Shown here: one piece after another, positions 1-6,392 of the stretch
Position numbering within the stretch: position 1 is the first letter of the stretch
How the letters are laid out: each line of letters begins with the position of its first letter
Source: Clostridiaceae bacterium
GTDB taxonomy: Bacteria; Bacillota; Clostridia; Oscillospirales; Acutalibacteraceae
Assembly (NCBI GenBank): GCA_904501755.1
Contig: CAJGBV010000021.1
Span: 1 to 24,603, forward strand
Reading direction: 5' to 3'
Length of the DNA: 24,603 bases
The notes under the pieces: generated by a model
Databases searched by the model: none
What the model was told of the DNA's origin: nothing
Seen by the model: only the letters and a program-made list of their open reading frames with translations
Program-made: the position numbers and the translations under genes

Positions 1-216
1 AAGGATGTGCCGAAAACAATCATCAACTTTACCTTTGATGGCACTGCATATCAGGCAGAAGAGGGTATGACCTTGTGCCAGTGGGCAGAGTCCGAATATG
101 ATGTCAACGATAAGTATTATGACGCAGGAGACGGCTCGGTGCAAGTTAACGGATCCTGGGGATTTATGGACGATGTCGTTATTGTTGACGGTGAAGAATA
201 TTGGATGGTGGGTTGA
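1..216 (+). CDS. C-terminal end of a truncated (window-edge) protein, function unknown
   Basis: The reading frame is open from base 1 to the stop at 214-216. A GTG at base 7 could be read as a start, but no Shine-Dalgarno site is visible before it and the frame continues upstream, so this is more likely the last 71 residues of a larger protein. The residues are acidic and aromatic-rich (many Asp, Glu, Tyr and Trp), with a TFDGTAYQAEEGMTL segment. I recall similar short beta-rich modules at the ends of Clostridial secreted or phage-like proteins, but cannot assign a function. It lies 42 bp upstream of the first of three exported proteins, so it may be co-transcribed with them. No terminator lies between. 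Confidence 0.5.
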   Translation, partial: KDVPKTIINFTFDGTAYQAEEGMTLCQWAESEYDVNDKYYDAGDGSVQVNGSWGFMDDVVIVDGEEYWMVG

Positions 217-258
217 TTACCTTAACAATATAGATAACAGTAAAGGAGAACAGAATCT

Positions 259-735
259 ATGAAAAAACTATTTGCACTTATTTTGACTGTTTGCCTGTTG
301 GCAACCATGTCCGTCACCGCGTTGGCGGCCAACACCACCGGCGGCTCTACCGAGGTTTCCTTTAACGTTGACCACACCTACACTGTGACCATTCCTGCAG
401 CTGTGGAACTGGCAAAAGAGACTGCGGGGGACGGCACCGTTACCTATGAAAACGACTACACCATCGGCGCAAATGCCGGTGTAAGACTGAAGAAGAACGA
501 ATGCATCGAAGTTACCGTTGCCAGCGATTTTGAAATGACCACCACCGAGGGTGCTACCCTTGCTTACACCATCACTGCAGAGGGTGCTGCCGTTGCCACG
601 GGTGGCGTGGTAGCTGAGTTTGAAACCAACAAGGCCGAGCAGACTGCCACCATTCACATTGCGGCAAATGACCCCGATTACGCCGGTGAATATAAAGACA
701 CCGTTACCTTTACCGTAGCAGTAAAGACTAACTAA
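259..735 (+). CDS. Secreted beta-sandwich-like protein, paralogue 1, function unknown
   Basis: A 158-residue exported protein. The N terminus (MKKLF, a hydrophobic core, then VTALAA at about residues 19-24) is a classic Sec signal peptide with a likely signal peptidase I site near Ala24. The mature part is Thr/Val/Ala-rich with alternating beta-strand patterning: a VTIPA segment near residue 43 and a closing strand GEYKDTVTFTV near residues 143-153. This layout recalls small Ig-like or pilin-like extracellular domains, but lacks the WxL motif and a sorting signal, so no named family is claimed. Start: ATG with AAGGAG at 242-247. The next gene is a clear paralogue (same signal peptide start, same NTTGG after cleavage, same closing strand), and the third gene has a wall anchor. 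The trio probably acts together at the cell surface (inference). Confidence 0.85.
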   Translation: MKKLFALILTVCLLATMSVTALAANTTGGSTEVSFNVDHTYTVTIPAAVELAKETAGDGTVTYENDYTIGANAGVRLKKNECIEVTVASDFEMTTTEGATLAYTITAEGAAVATGGVVAEFETNKAEQTATIHIAANDPDYAGEYKDTVTFTVAVKTN

Positions 736-753
736 TTTTGGGAGGAAAACAAA

Positions 754-1212
754 ATGAAAAAACTATTTGCTATTGTTCTGACTTTTGCACTGCTCGCGAG
801 CCTGTCCGTCACCGCTTTTGCGGCGAACACCACCGGCGGTTATGCTGACATCACCACCAGCATCGCGCCTACCTACACCGTGACCATTCCTGCTGATGTA
901 AACGTAGCCTTCAACGCAACCGAAACCGCATTTGGCACCATCGAGGTTACCGCTTCTCAGATCCACCCCGACAAGTGCATCAAGGTGGAGGTGACCTCCG
1001 ACGGCAAGCTGGAAAACAGCATTGATGCTACCAAGGTCATTCCTTACGCCATCAAGGACAGCCAGGGTGCTGCATTTACATCTGCTACTTATCTGACAGA
1101 GGGCGACAAGACCGAGCTTTCTATTCACATTACAGCAAACGATTGGAATGCCGCCTATGCAGGTGATTATTCCGATACCGTTACCTTTACCGTATCCTAC
1201 GAAAACAAGTAA
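754..1212 (+). CDS. Secreted beta-sandwich-like protein, paralogue 2, function unknown
   Basis: A 152-residue exported protein that duplicates its upstream neighbour in architecture. It has a signal peptide ending in VTAFAA (about residues 19-24), mature N terminus NTTGG, a YTVTIPA strand near residues 40-46, and a C-terminal YAGDYSDTVTFTVSY strand. The central portions have diverged strongly while both ends are conserved, as expected for an old tandem duplication under selection for the same fold. It has neither a membrane anchor nor a sorting signal. The ATG is preceded by GGGAGG at 740-745, and the gene begins 18 bp after the previous stop, so translation from one mRNA is likely. The function is not recognised; a structural subunit of a surface layer or fibre is one possibility. 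Confidence 0.85.
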   Translation: MKKLFAIVLTFALLASLSVTAFAANTTGGYADITTSIAPTYTVTIPADVNVAFNATETAFGTIEVTASQIHPDKCIKVEVTSDGKLENSIDATKVIPYAIKDSQGAAFTSATYLTEGDKTELSIHITANDWNAAYAGDYSDTVTFTVSYENK

Positions 1213-1224
1213 GGAGGCGGCATT

Positions 1225-2070
1225 ATGAAGAAAATAGCAGCACTGCTGTTATGTTTCTTGCTGCTATGCACAAGCGGTGTGACCGCCTTTGCCGCAGAGC
1301 CGGAAGCCGAGGAAACAAACACCGTAATCTCCGTTACCGTTCCCGACAGCCACAAGATCACCGTTTCGGCAGAAAATGCTAAGGTGTTTTATGAGGGTGT
1401 CAGCGGTGAGGAATTTACGGTAGAAAGACTCAGCACACCGAGATTATTGATCCGAGCCGAAAGCGGCAAGGCCATCAAGTCCGTTACGCTGGGCGGTGTG
1501 GATGTGACAGCTTTGCTTCACGGCGGCTATCTTGACCTCGCGCCTGTTTATGAGGATAAAGTGATTACCATCACCACCGAGGATGAACCGGTCGCCCCGA
1601 AGGATACCTACACCGTAAAAGGTAAGGTTACGCTGAACGGTCAGCCTTTGGCCGAGGCTCAGTTGGAACTGCGTTCTACCCTAAAGACCACCAAGACCGA
1701 CAAGGAAGGCAACTTTGTCTTTACCGACGTAGAGCCGGGCGAACATTCACTGACGGCTCTGAAGGACAGCAAGGTTATCGGCTATTTGTCCTTTGAGTTA
1801 AAAAAGGACAACAAAGCCGATGTGGCATTGTTGGAAGACGGCACCTACACCGTGTCCATTGACCAAAACGGCGCAGGCGTGGAGCTGCATCTGGTACTGA
1901 ACGAGGAAGCGGGCACCCTTGCACCCACCAAGGCTGTAACCGTCCAGAAGCCGTCCACACCCCAAACGGGTGATAACACAAACCTCTCTTGGTGGTGGCT
2001 CTTGGCTGTACTCAGCGCTACCTGCATAGTAGTTTTAGAAACCTACCGCAGAAAGAAAAAAGTTAAATAA
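1225..2070 (+). CDS. LPXTG-like wall-anchored surface protein with carboxypeptidase-regulatory-like domain
   Basis: A 281-residue surface protein. Residues 1-24 form a signal peptide ending TAFAA. After an N-terminal beta-rich region, a segment beginning near residue 131 (YTVKGKVTLNGQPL, then KTDKEGNFVFTDVEPGEHSL) has the pattern of CarboxypepD_reg/CnaB-like beta-sandwich domains. The C terminus has the three parts of a sortase signal: a pentapeptide-like TPQTG at about residues 246-250, a hydrophobic helix (WWWLLAVLSATCIVVL), and a positive tail (RRKKKVK). The pentapeptide has Thr where Leu is usual. The gene starts 12 bp after the previous stop behind AAGGAGG at 1211-1217, and is the last gene before a terminator. 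It may tether its two secreted neighbours to the wall (inference). No sortase gene is in the window. Confidence 0.85.
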   Translation: MKKIAALLLCFLLLCTSGVTAFAAEPEAEETNTVISVTVPDSHKITVSAENAKVFYEGVSGEEFTVERLSTPRLLIRAESGKAIKSVTLGGVDVTALLHGGYLDLAPVYEDKVITITTEDEPVAPKDTYTVKGKVTLNGQPLAEAQLELRSTLKTTKTDKEGNFVFTDVEPGEHSLTALKDSKVIGYLSFELKKDNKADVALLEDGTYTVSIDQNGAGVELHLVLNEEAGTLAPTKAVTVQKPSTPQTGDNTNLSWWWLLAVLSATCIVVLETYRRKKKVK

Positions 2071-2077
2071 TTTTACA

Positions 2078-2114
2078 CAGCCCCTGCTACCTATTTAGCA
2101 GGGGCTGATTTTTT
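2078..2114 (+). terminator. Intrinsic terminator of the secreted-protein operon
   Basis: An 11-bp perfect stem (CAGCCCCTGCT at 2078-2088 with AGCAGGGGCTG at 2097-2107) has an 8-nt loop and is followed by a T-rich run. It sits directly after the stop of the wall-anchored protein. Confidence 0.93.
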
Positions 2115-2152
2115 AGGTCTATCCGGTAATTTGTTTCAACGTTATAAAAGAG

Positions 2153-2181
2153 TTGATTTTTTCGCCGTTTTGTGATACTAT
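2153..2181 (+). promoter_or_regulatory. Sigma-A type promoter in front of a non-coding RNA candidate
   Basis: A -35 box TTGATT (2153-2158), a 17-bp spacer and a -10 box TACTAT (2176-2181) are present. No open reading frame of useful size follows before the terminator at 2321-2354, so the transcript would be non-coding and start near 2188. Confidence 0.55.
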
Positions 2182-2187
2182 ATTGAT

Positions 2188-2354
2188 ACTGAAATTTGTA
2201 GAGCCTATAGAAACCGAATGTTTGTTCGGTTATGGACCCCGATTTTTAGGTTCAAAACGACTTGCTTTTTTCAATATTATTTGAATTTAAGCGAGTGGGA
2301 ATAATACAAAATGGCTTTTTAGTGGCTTGGAATCGCTGATTCCAAGCCACTTTT
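2188..2354 (+). ncRNA. Candidate structured small RNA of about 165 nt, family unknown
   Basis: The segment runs from the predicted start of the promoter at 2153-2181 to a strong intrinsic terminator. It contains nested and consecutive helices: GAGCCTA (2201-2207) with TAGGTTC (2247-2253, one G-U pair), enclosing AACCGAA (2212-2218) with TTCGGTT (2225-2231). A second arm pairs ACTTGCTT (2260-2267) with AAGCGAGT (2289-2296) and continues through TTCAA/TTGAA. The last element is the terminator stem. The length and position in a gene-free gap fit a housekeeping or regulatory sRNA; 6S RNA was considered but not recognised. It could instead be a long leader-terminator unit. No ligand or target is suggested. 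Confidence 0.45.
2321..2354 (+). terminator. Strong intrinsic terminator (14-bp perfect stem)
   Basis: AGTGGCTTGGAATC (2321-2334) pairs perfectly with GATTCCAAGCCACT (2338-2351) around a 3-nt loop, followed by TTTTA. It closes the candidate small RNA. Confidence 0.88.
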
Positions 2355-2369
2355 ATCATCAGACAAAAT

Positions 2370-2590
2370 ATGAAAAAACTATTTCCATCGTCAGTCATTA
2401 AGGAGATGAATCAAATCCAAAGGGATGGCACTTATGAAAAATTGCAGCTTGATATTGAGAATCAAGTGCAACTATACTTTCACAAAAAATATTATCCCTT
2501 TATATACTAAAACCTGTTGTAAAAAATATGCAGCAAGTGGATAGGCAAATTAAAAATCCACCGGCTTTTATGCGTGATATAGCAAGTCAA
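2370..2590 (+). pseudogene. Possible frameshifted gene relic
   Basis: A 46-codon open frame runs from ATG 2370 to TAA 2510 and has a protein-like composition (charged and amphipathic, ending in KKYYPFIY). From about 2505 a second frame takes over and reads LKPVVKNMQQVDRQIKNPP and onwards to about 2590, where a long hairpin begins. The two parts together look like one small protein broken by a single frameshift. There is no Shine-Dalgarno site in front of the ATG. The protein is not recognised. It could also be chance open frames in AT-rich DNA. Confidence 0.3.
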
Positions 2591-2636
2591 CAGAAATGTC
2601 CCAAAAGTCGTATGATTTTTGGGACATTTCTGTTTT
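2589..2636 (+). terminator. Long hairpin with T-tract, probably bidirectional terminator
   Basis: AACAGAAATGTCCCAAAA (2589-2606) pairs perfectly with its complement at 2617-2634 around a 10-nt loop and is followed by TTTT. The A-rich left arm would give a T-tract on the other strand as well. No intact gene precedes it, so it may insulate the following promoter or be a relic of a mobile element. Confidence 0.6.
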
Positions 2637-2667
2637 ATGGACTTGTTCTACCTATTATTTTTTATTC

Positions 2668-2725
2668 CAGACTTGTTGCATTTTCAACAAGTCTGTGATA
2701 TAATGTCGAATGTTGAAAATTCAAC
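2668..2725 (+). promoter_or_regulatory. Promoter of the DegV gene covered by inverted repeats
   Basis: The -35 box TTGCAT (2676-2681) and -10 box TATAAT (2699-2704) are 17 bp apart. A perfect inverted repeat CAGACTTGTTG/CAACAAGTCTG (2668-2678 and 2685-2695) spans the -35 box and spacer. A second one, GTTGAA-AA-TTCAAC (2712-2725), lies at about the transcription start. Both share the half-site GTTG(A), so one dimeric repressor may bind twice (inference). A MarR- or TetR-type regulator would suit such symmetry. Confidence 0.65.
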
Positions 2726-2806
2726 TTCTCGTTTTTTGCTTGTATTAATCGGGTCTGATTGACCATACTAAGCAAAGAATAACTAAAGAAATAAGGAGAA
2801 ATAAAA

Positions 2807-3646
2807 ATGAAAACAAGAATTATTGTGGATTCCACGGCAGATTTAGTACCGGAAACTGAACAACGCGTACACGTTGTTCCGCTAACGGTACACTTTGGTC
2901 AAGAAGAATATATTGATGGTGTTACCATCGATCATAAAACCTTTTATGAAAAACTCGTAGAAAGTGATGTACTTCCTACTACAAGTCAGGCGACTCCCGA
3001 TGCCTTTATAAAGGAATATGAGAAAGCAAAAAAAGCAGGTGAAGAGGCAGTGGTAATAACTCTTGCTTCTAAATTTTCGGGCACATATCAAAGTGCAACA
3101 ATAGCGGCTGAGGATTATGAAAACATCTATATTGTTGATAGCTCCAGTGCAGCGATGGGTAGCGGAATTTTAGTTGAATTGGCTTTTAGGCTTTTGGATG
3201 AAGGTAAGAGTGCTAAGGAAATTGCAGCAATACTTGAAGAAGAAAAGAAAAAGATTGTTGTAGTTGCACTTGTGGATACACTTGAATATTTGAAAAAAGG
3301 CGGCCGTATTTCTAAAGCCGTTGCTTTTGCGGGCGGTGTGTTAAATATTAAGCCTGTACTTTCTGTTATCGACGGTGAAATCAATATGCTGGGTAAAGCA
3401 CGCGGTTCTAAAATGGGTAACAACCTGCTCGTTCAGGAAATTGACAAAGCAGGTGGTATTGATTTCAGCAAACCTGTTTTACTGGGCTATAGTGGGATTT
3501 CCAATTCGCTTCTGCTGAAATATATCGAAGATAGCCGTCAAATTTGGGAAGACAATCTCGATGAAGTGCGTTATACAACGGTGGGCAGTGTTATTGGTAC
3601 ACACGCAGGTCCAGGTGCTGTAGTCGTCGCCTTTTTTAAGAAATAA
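2807..3646 (+). CDS. DegV family fatty-acid-binding protein (FakB-like)
   Basis: A 279-residue DegV-family protein of normal family length. The start MKTRIIVDSTADL, the TTSQATP motif at 58-64, LASKFSGTYQSA at 86-97 (the Ser-Gly-Thr that holds the fatty-acid carboxylate in characterised FakB proteins) and the GGRISKAVAFAGGVLNIKP segment near 163-182 are diagnostic. FakB proteins present exogenous fatty acids to the kinase FakA, giving acyl-phosphate for phospholipid synthesis. The chain-length preference cannot be read from sequence. The ATG is preceded by AAGGAG at 2791-2796. It has its own promoter with palindromes. The next genes, 170 bp downstream, include two acyltransferases, which makes a link to lipid acylation plausible but unproven. 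Confidence 0.93.
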   Translation: MKTRIIVDSTADLVPETEQRVHVVPLTVHFGQEEYIDGVTIDHKTFYEKLVESDVLPTTSQATPDAFIKEYEKAKKAGEEAVVITLASKFSGTYQSATIAAEDYENIYIVDSSSAAMGSGILVELAFRLLDEGKSAKEIAAILEEEKKKIVVVALVDTLEYLKKGGRISKAVAFAGGVLNIKPVLSVIDGEINMLGKARGSKMGNNLLVQEIDKAGGIDFSKPVLLGYSGISNSLLLKYIEDSRQIWEDNLDEVRYTTVGSVIGTHAGPGAVVVAFFKK

Positions 3647-3654
3647 ATGTATTT

Positions 3655-3736
3655 TTTCGGAAATTCTACCGAGCGTAGAGTGTCAGAATAAAGATTCTAC
3701 CATAGAAAACCTGATTTGTAGAACGGCTTTCCGAAA
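3655..3736. repeat. Imperfect long-range inverted repeat between degV and the glycosyltransferase gene
   Basis: TTTCGGAAATTCTAC (3655-3669) is complementary to GTAGAA (3718-3723) plus TTTCCGAAA (3728-3736), with a 4-nt insertion. The enclosed sequence has a further AGAAT/ATTCT arm pair and repeated GTAGA/TCTAC words. This could be a structured leader or 3' UTR, or a small relic element. There are no clear target-site duplications. Confidence 0.4.
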
Positions 3737-3816
3737 TGTTAGGTGTACTAAATTTCGTTACACAGGTATAATCATCATAGAATTTATTCTGATAATCATC
3801 AAAGGGGAACGATAAT

Positions 3817-4746
3817 ATGGAAAAAGAAATCCCGATTTTCTTTTCAACCGACGATAATTATATACCGTATCTTGATGTGGCTATTGCATCCCTTATTGCA
3901 AATGCTTCTAAGGAGTATAACTACAAAATTATCGTTTTGAATACCGGACTTAAAGAAGAAAACATTGCTAAGGTAAAATTAAATGAACGCCCTGGCTTCG
4001 TTATTGATTTTATTGACATTTCAAAACAAATTGAAAATATTAAGTCGCATTTTAAGAACGTTTATCATTTTTCTATTGTTACGTATTATCGGCTTTTTAT
4101 CGCATCGTTATTTCCTGAGTACGACAAGATAGTGTATCTCGACTGCGACCTTGTTGTCTTGGGCGATATTTCCAAACTTTATTACACCGAACTTGGTGAA
4201 AACATATTGGGTGCAGTTGTTGACCATTTTGTTACCACCACAAAAGAGTTTAGATTGTATGCACAAAAGGCAATCGGCGTGAATCCCGATACATATTTCA
4301 ATGCGGGTGTTTTGCTCATAAATTTAGAAGCGTTCAGAAAAAATGATATCGAGAAAGAATTTATAAACCTCATAACCAAACATGATTTTGACCTTCTTGA
4401 TCCCGATCAAGCGTATCTTAATTATCTTTGCTACGGCAAAACTCAACTTTTGCCTAATGGGTGGAATAAGGCTCCTGCCGAGATTATATGTGAAGGCAAG
4501 AAAAATATCGTACATTACAATCTCTACAAAAAGCCGTGGCAATATGATGATGTAATAGAGGGTGACTGCTTTTGGGAGTATGCAAAGCATTCCCCGTTTT
4601 ATGATGTGATACTGGAGAGAAAAGAATCTTTTGGAGAAAAAGAAAAAGCCGACAATGATGCTATGGCGACGGATATCATTTTACATGCAAATAAAATTGT
4701 CGAGTCAAGCGATACCTTCGCGAGTATGCTTGGCGTAAGAGGATAA
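3817..4746 (+). CDS. Glycosyltransferase family 8 (GT-A fold)
   Basis: A 309-residue GT8 enzyme that should transfer a hexose (typically from UDP-glucose or UDP-galactose) with retention. It has the N-terminal nucleotide-binding FFSTDDNYIPYL (8-19) and the metal-binding DxD motif as YLDCDLVVLGD (108-118). YFNAGVLLINL follows at 160-170, with DPDQAYLNYL near 195-204 and a C-terminal metal ligand His in VHYN near 232. There is no signal peptide or membrane helix, so it acts in the cytoplasm. The start ATG has AAAGGGGAA at 3801-3809. The next gene begins 4 bp after its stop. Since the two following genes are acyltransferases, the acceptor may be a lipid or a lipid-linked sugar; this is inference from context, and GT8 enzymes also act in wall polysaccharide and LPS-like pathways. 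Confidence 0.92.
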   Translation: MEKEIPIFFSTDDNYIPYLDVAIASLIANASKEYNYKIIVLNTGLKEENIAKVKLNERPGFVIDFIDISKQIENIKSHFKNVYHFSIVTYYRLFIASLFPEYDKIVYLDCDLVVLGDISKLYYTELGENILGAVVDHFVTTTKEFRLYAQKAIGVNPDTYFNAGVLLINLEAFRKNDIEKEFINLITKHDFDLLDPDQAYLNYLCYGKTQLLPNGWNKAPAEIICEGKKNIVHYNLYKKPWQYDDVIEGDCFWEYAKHSPFYDVILERKESFGEKEKADNDAMATDIILHANKIVESSDTFASMLGVRG

Positions 4747-4750
4747 ACAA

Positions 4751-5581
4751 ATGGAAAAGTCAGCGCATAAATTAGAAATACTCAAAAGAATAGAAAAACT
4801 TGAGGAAAAAGAATTGTGGCATCTTGATGTAGAAGATGATCCTGAAACCTATCCGCTAATGCCGGATAAAATTGATTATCTTAATGAAAAGCTCTCAAGT
4901 AAAATCAAGAACAAAATCGCCAATATTTTCGGTGCAAGGTTCTTTGATAAAATGATTGCGAACAGACAACTTATCATAAAAGAGGTTCGTGGTATTGAAA
5001 ATTTCACTGCCGTTAAGGGCGGGAAGATCGTTACCTGCAATCATTTCAGTATAAGTGACAACTATGCTGTTTGGGTGGCGCTTCGCGATTATATGAACGG
5101 CAAGATGCTTTATAAAGTAATTCGCGAAGGAAACTATACTAATCCGCCAAAGCCATTCGGTCTGTTTATGAGGCATTGTAACACCTTGCCGTTATCAAGC
5201 CAAAAGGCAACGATGGTGAAGTTTATGAAAGCGTTTGCTGAACTGCTTAAACGCGGTGAAACAATACTTATCTATCCCGAACAAGGTATGTGGTGGAACT
5301 ATAAAAAACCTCGTCCTATGCAGGATGGTGCTTTCTCTCTCGCTGCACGAAACAAGGCTCCTATCGTGCCGATTTTTATAACAATGGAAGATAGCGACGT
5401 TTTAGATCCGGACGGCTTTTTCGTGCAGGAATATACGATGCACATTTTACCCGCTATTTATCCCGATGAAACTCTTTCTCCAAGGGAAGCAAAACAAGAT
5501 ATGAAAAATAAAAATTATGAGGCTTGGGTTAAAACTTACGAAGAGTTTTACGGCAAGCCCCTTAAGTATGGTGAAGTATGA
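4751..5581 (+). CDS. PlsC-like lysophospholipid/glycerolipid acyltransferase family protein
   Basis: A 276-residue member of the LPLAT/PlsC superfamily. The catalytic HX4D motif is NHFSISD (His98, Asp103). The glycerol-phosphate binding block appears as YPEQGM (175-180), in place of the usual FPEG. The later block APIVPIFI (203-210) matches the VPV region. Residues 1-80 are a charged, helical extension with many Lys and Glu rather than a membrane helix, so membrane association may be peripheral. Such enzymes transfer acyl chains from acyl-ACP or acyl-CoA to a hydroxyl of a glycerolipid or other acceptor. The gene is 4 bp after the glycosyltransferase gene and overlaps the next by 4 bp (ATGA), so translational coupling is likely. 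Whether the acceptor is lysophosphatidic acid or a glycosylated product is open; a housekeeping plsC would not normally sit in such a set. Confidence 0.9.
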   Translation: MEKSAHKLEILKRIEKLEEKELWHLDVEDDPETYPLMPDKIDYLNEKLSSKIKNKIANIFGARFFDKMIANRQLIIKEVRGIENFTAVKGGKIVTCNHFSISDNYAVWVALRDYMNGKMLYKVIREGNYTNPPKPFGLFMRHCNTLPLSSQKATMVKFMKAFAELLKRGETILIYPEQGMWWNYKKPRPMQDGAFSLAARNKAPIVPIFITMEDSDVLDPDGFFVQEYTMHILPAIYPDETLSPREAKQDMKNKNYEAWVKTYEEFYGKPLKYGEV

Positions 5582-6153
5582 AATTATATCTTTATGTGAT
5601 TGGTGTGGCGATGGTTATCATTTCTACAATCAATATTATCTTTAATACGGCAACTTGGTATAATGTGATTATAGCGGTTGTCTTATGCACAGCAGCGCAA
5701 TTTGCTCTTGACGGAATTATTGCAATTATAATTAATAAGATGTCAGATAAACTGTATGCAGTTAATAATCCTTTATATAGTGTATCTGAAACCGAAAAGA
5801 AACTTTATAAAAAACTTAAAGTGCGAAATTGGAAAGATAAGGTTTGGGAACTTGGCGGTCTTGGTGGATTTAGCAAGAAAAATCTTGCGAGCCCCAATAA
5901 TTCTGAGTACATAGAAAAGTTTATTATCGAATGTAATAAGGGCGTTTTAACCCATAGACTATCGTATCCTATTGGTTTTTTGCCGATGCTATTTATACCA
6001 AATGTATGCGCATTGACCATAGCGTTTCCTGTTGCAATAGTTAATCTATTCTTAAATATTCTACCAACACTTGCGCTTCGATATAATACACCTAAACTCC
6101 ACGCTATGCTAAAACGAAAGGAGCTTAAAGCTGAGCGAGTGGTACAAAATTAA
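5578..6153 (+). CDS. CrtO-like glycosyl acyltransferase, integral membrane protein
   Basis: A 191-residue membrane protein. Two helices lie at the N terminus (about 5-22 and 28-52) and a hydrophobic C-terminal pair at about 131-166. The central block VRNWKDKVWELGGLGGF (82-98), the ECNKGVLTHRLSY segment with His126, and the RYNTPKL motif (168-174) match what I know of staphylococcal glycosyl-4,4'-diaponeurosporenoate acyltransferase, CrtO. CrtO puts a fatty acyl group on the C6 hydroxyl of glucose in staphyloxanthin. No carotenoid genes (crtM, crtN, crtP) are in the window, so the substrate here is probably another glycoside. It overlaps the PlsC-like gene by 4 bp and completes a glycosyltransferase-acyltransferase-acyltransferase operon. 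Family assignment is by motif recall, not by alignment. Confidence 0.75.
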   Translation: MKLYLYVIGVAMVIISTINIIFNTATWYNVIIAVVLCTAAQFALDGIIAIIINKMSDKLYAVNNPLYSVSETEKKLYKKLKVRNWKDKVWELGGLGGFSKKNLASPNNSEYIEKFIIECNKGVLTHRLSYPIGFLPMLFIPNVCALTIAFPVAIVNLFLNILPTLALRYNTPKLHAMLKRKELKAERVVQN

Positions 6154-6167
6154 ACCATAACCGTACA

Positions 6168-6287
6168 ATGCGAACTTTCTTATCACACCAACAATATTAT
6201 GGTGAAGCCTATAGCCAAGCAAAAATTGTAAGATGTAAGGAAATATTAGCCGAGCTACTTGGAAAGATAGATACTTTAAAATTTTGA
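6168..6287 (+). pseudogene. Possible short gene remnant (39 codons)
   Basis: ATG 6168 to TGA 6285-6287 encodes a hydrophilic 39-residue peptide ending in KEILAELLGKIDTLKF, an amphipathic-helix pattern. No Shine-Dalgarno site precedes it and its family is not recognised. It lies in the gap after the acyltransferase operon and before the lacI-type promoter. It is either a truncated remnant or a chance frame. Confidence 0.2.
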
Positions 6288-6324
6288 TTGTGAACAAACT
6301 TATTATAAAAAAATACTAAAATCG

Positions 6325-6376
6325 TTACGAAAAATTTTCGTAAACTATTGACCGTGAAATTTTCACAGTATATAAT
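6325..6376 (+). promoter_or_regulatory. LacI-type gene promoter with two palindromic operators
   Basis: The -35 box TTGACC (6348-6353), a 17-bp spacer and a perfect -10 box TATAAT (6371-6376) are present. GTGAAATTTTCAC (6354-6366) is a perfect palindrome lying within the spacer. TTACGAAAAATTTTCGTAA (6325-6343) is a second perfect palindrome just upstream of the -35 box. Both share a GAAA-TTTTC core and their centres are 26 bp apart. Binding by the LacI-family product, giving autoregulation, is the simplest reading. Confidence 0.75.
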
Positions 6377-6392
6377 GAGTTTGGTGATGAAA

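Noticed and set aside
268..1128. Two minus-strand frames antisense to the secreted paralogues
   Set aside because: They mirror the conserved codon pattern of the plus-strand genes, are Gly/Cys-rich and lack ribosome binding sites.
2528..2698. 56-codon open frame running through the 18-bp hairpin and the degV promoter
   Set aside because: Its second half is made of terminator and promoter sequence, so the long frame is probably accidental. Only the part before 2590 is kept as a possible relic.
6348..6392. N-terminal extension of the LacI-type regulator from TTG 6348
   Set aside because: This TTG is the first three bases of the -35 box, and the -10 box follows within the supposed coding part, so it cannot be translated from this promoter.
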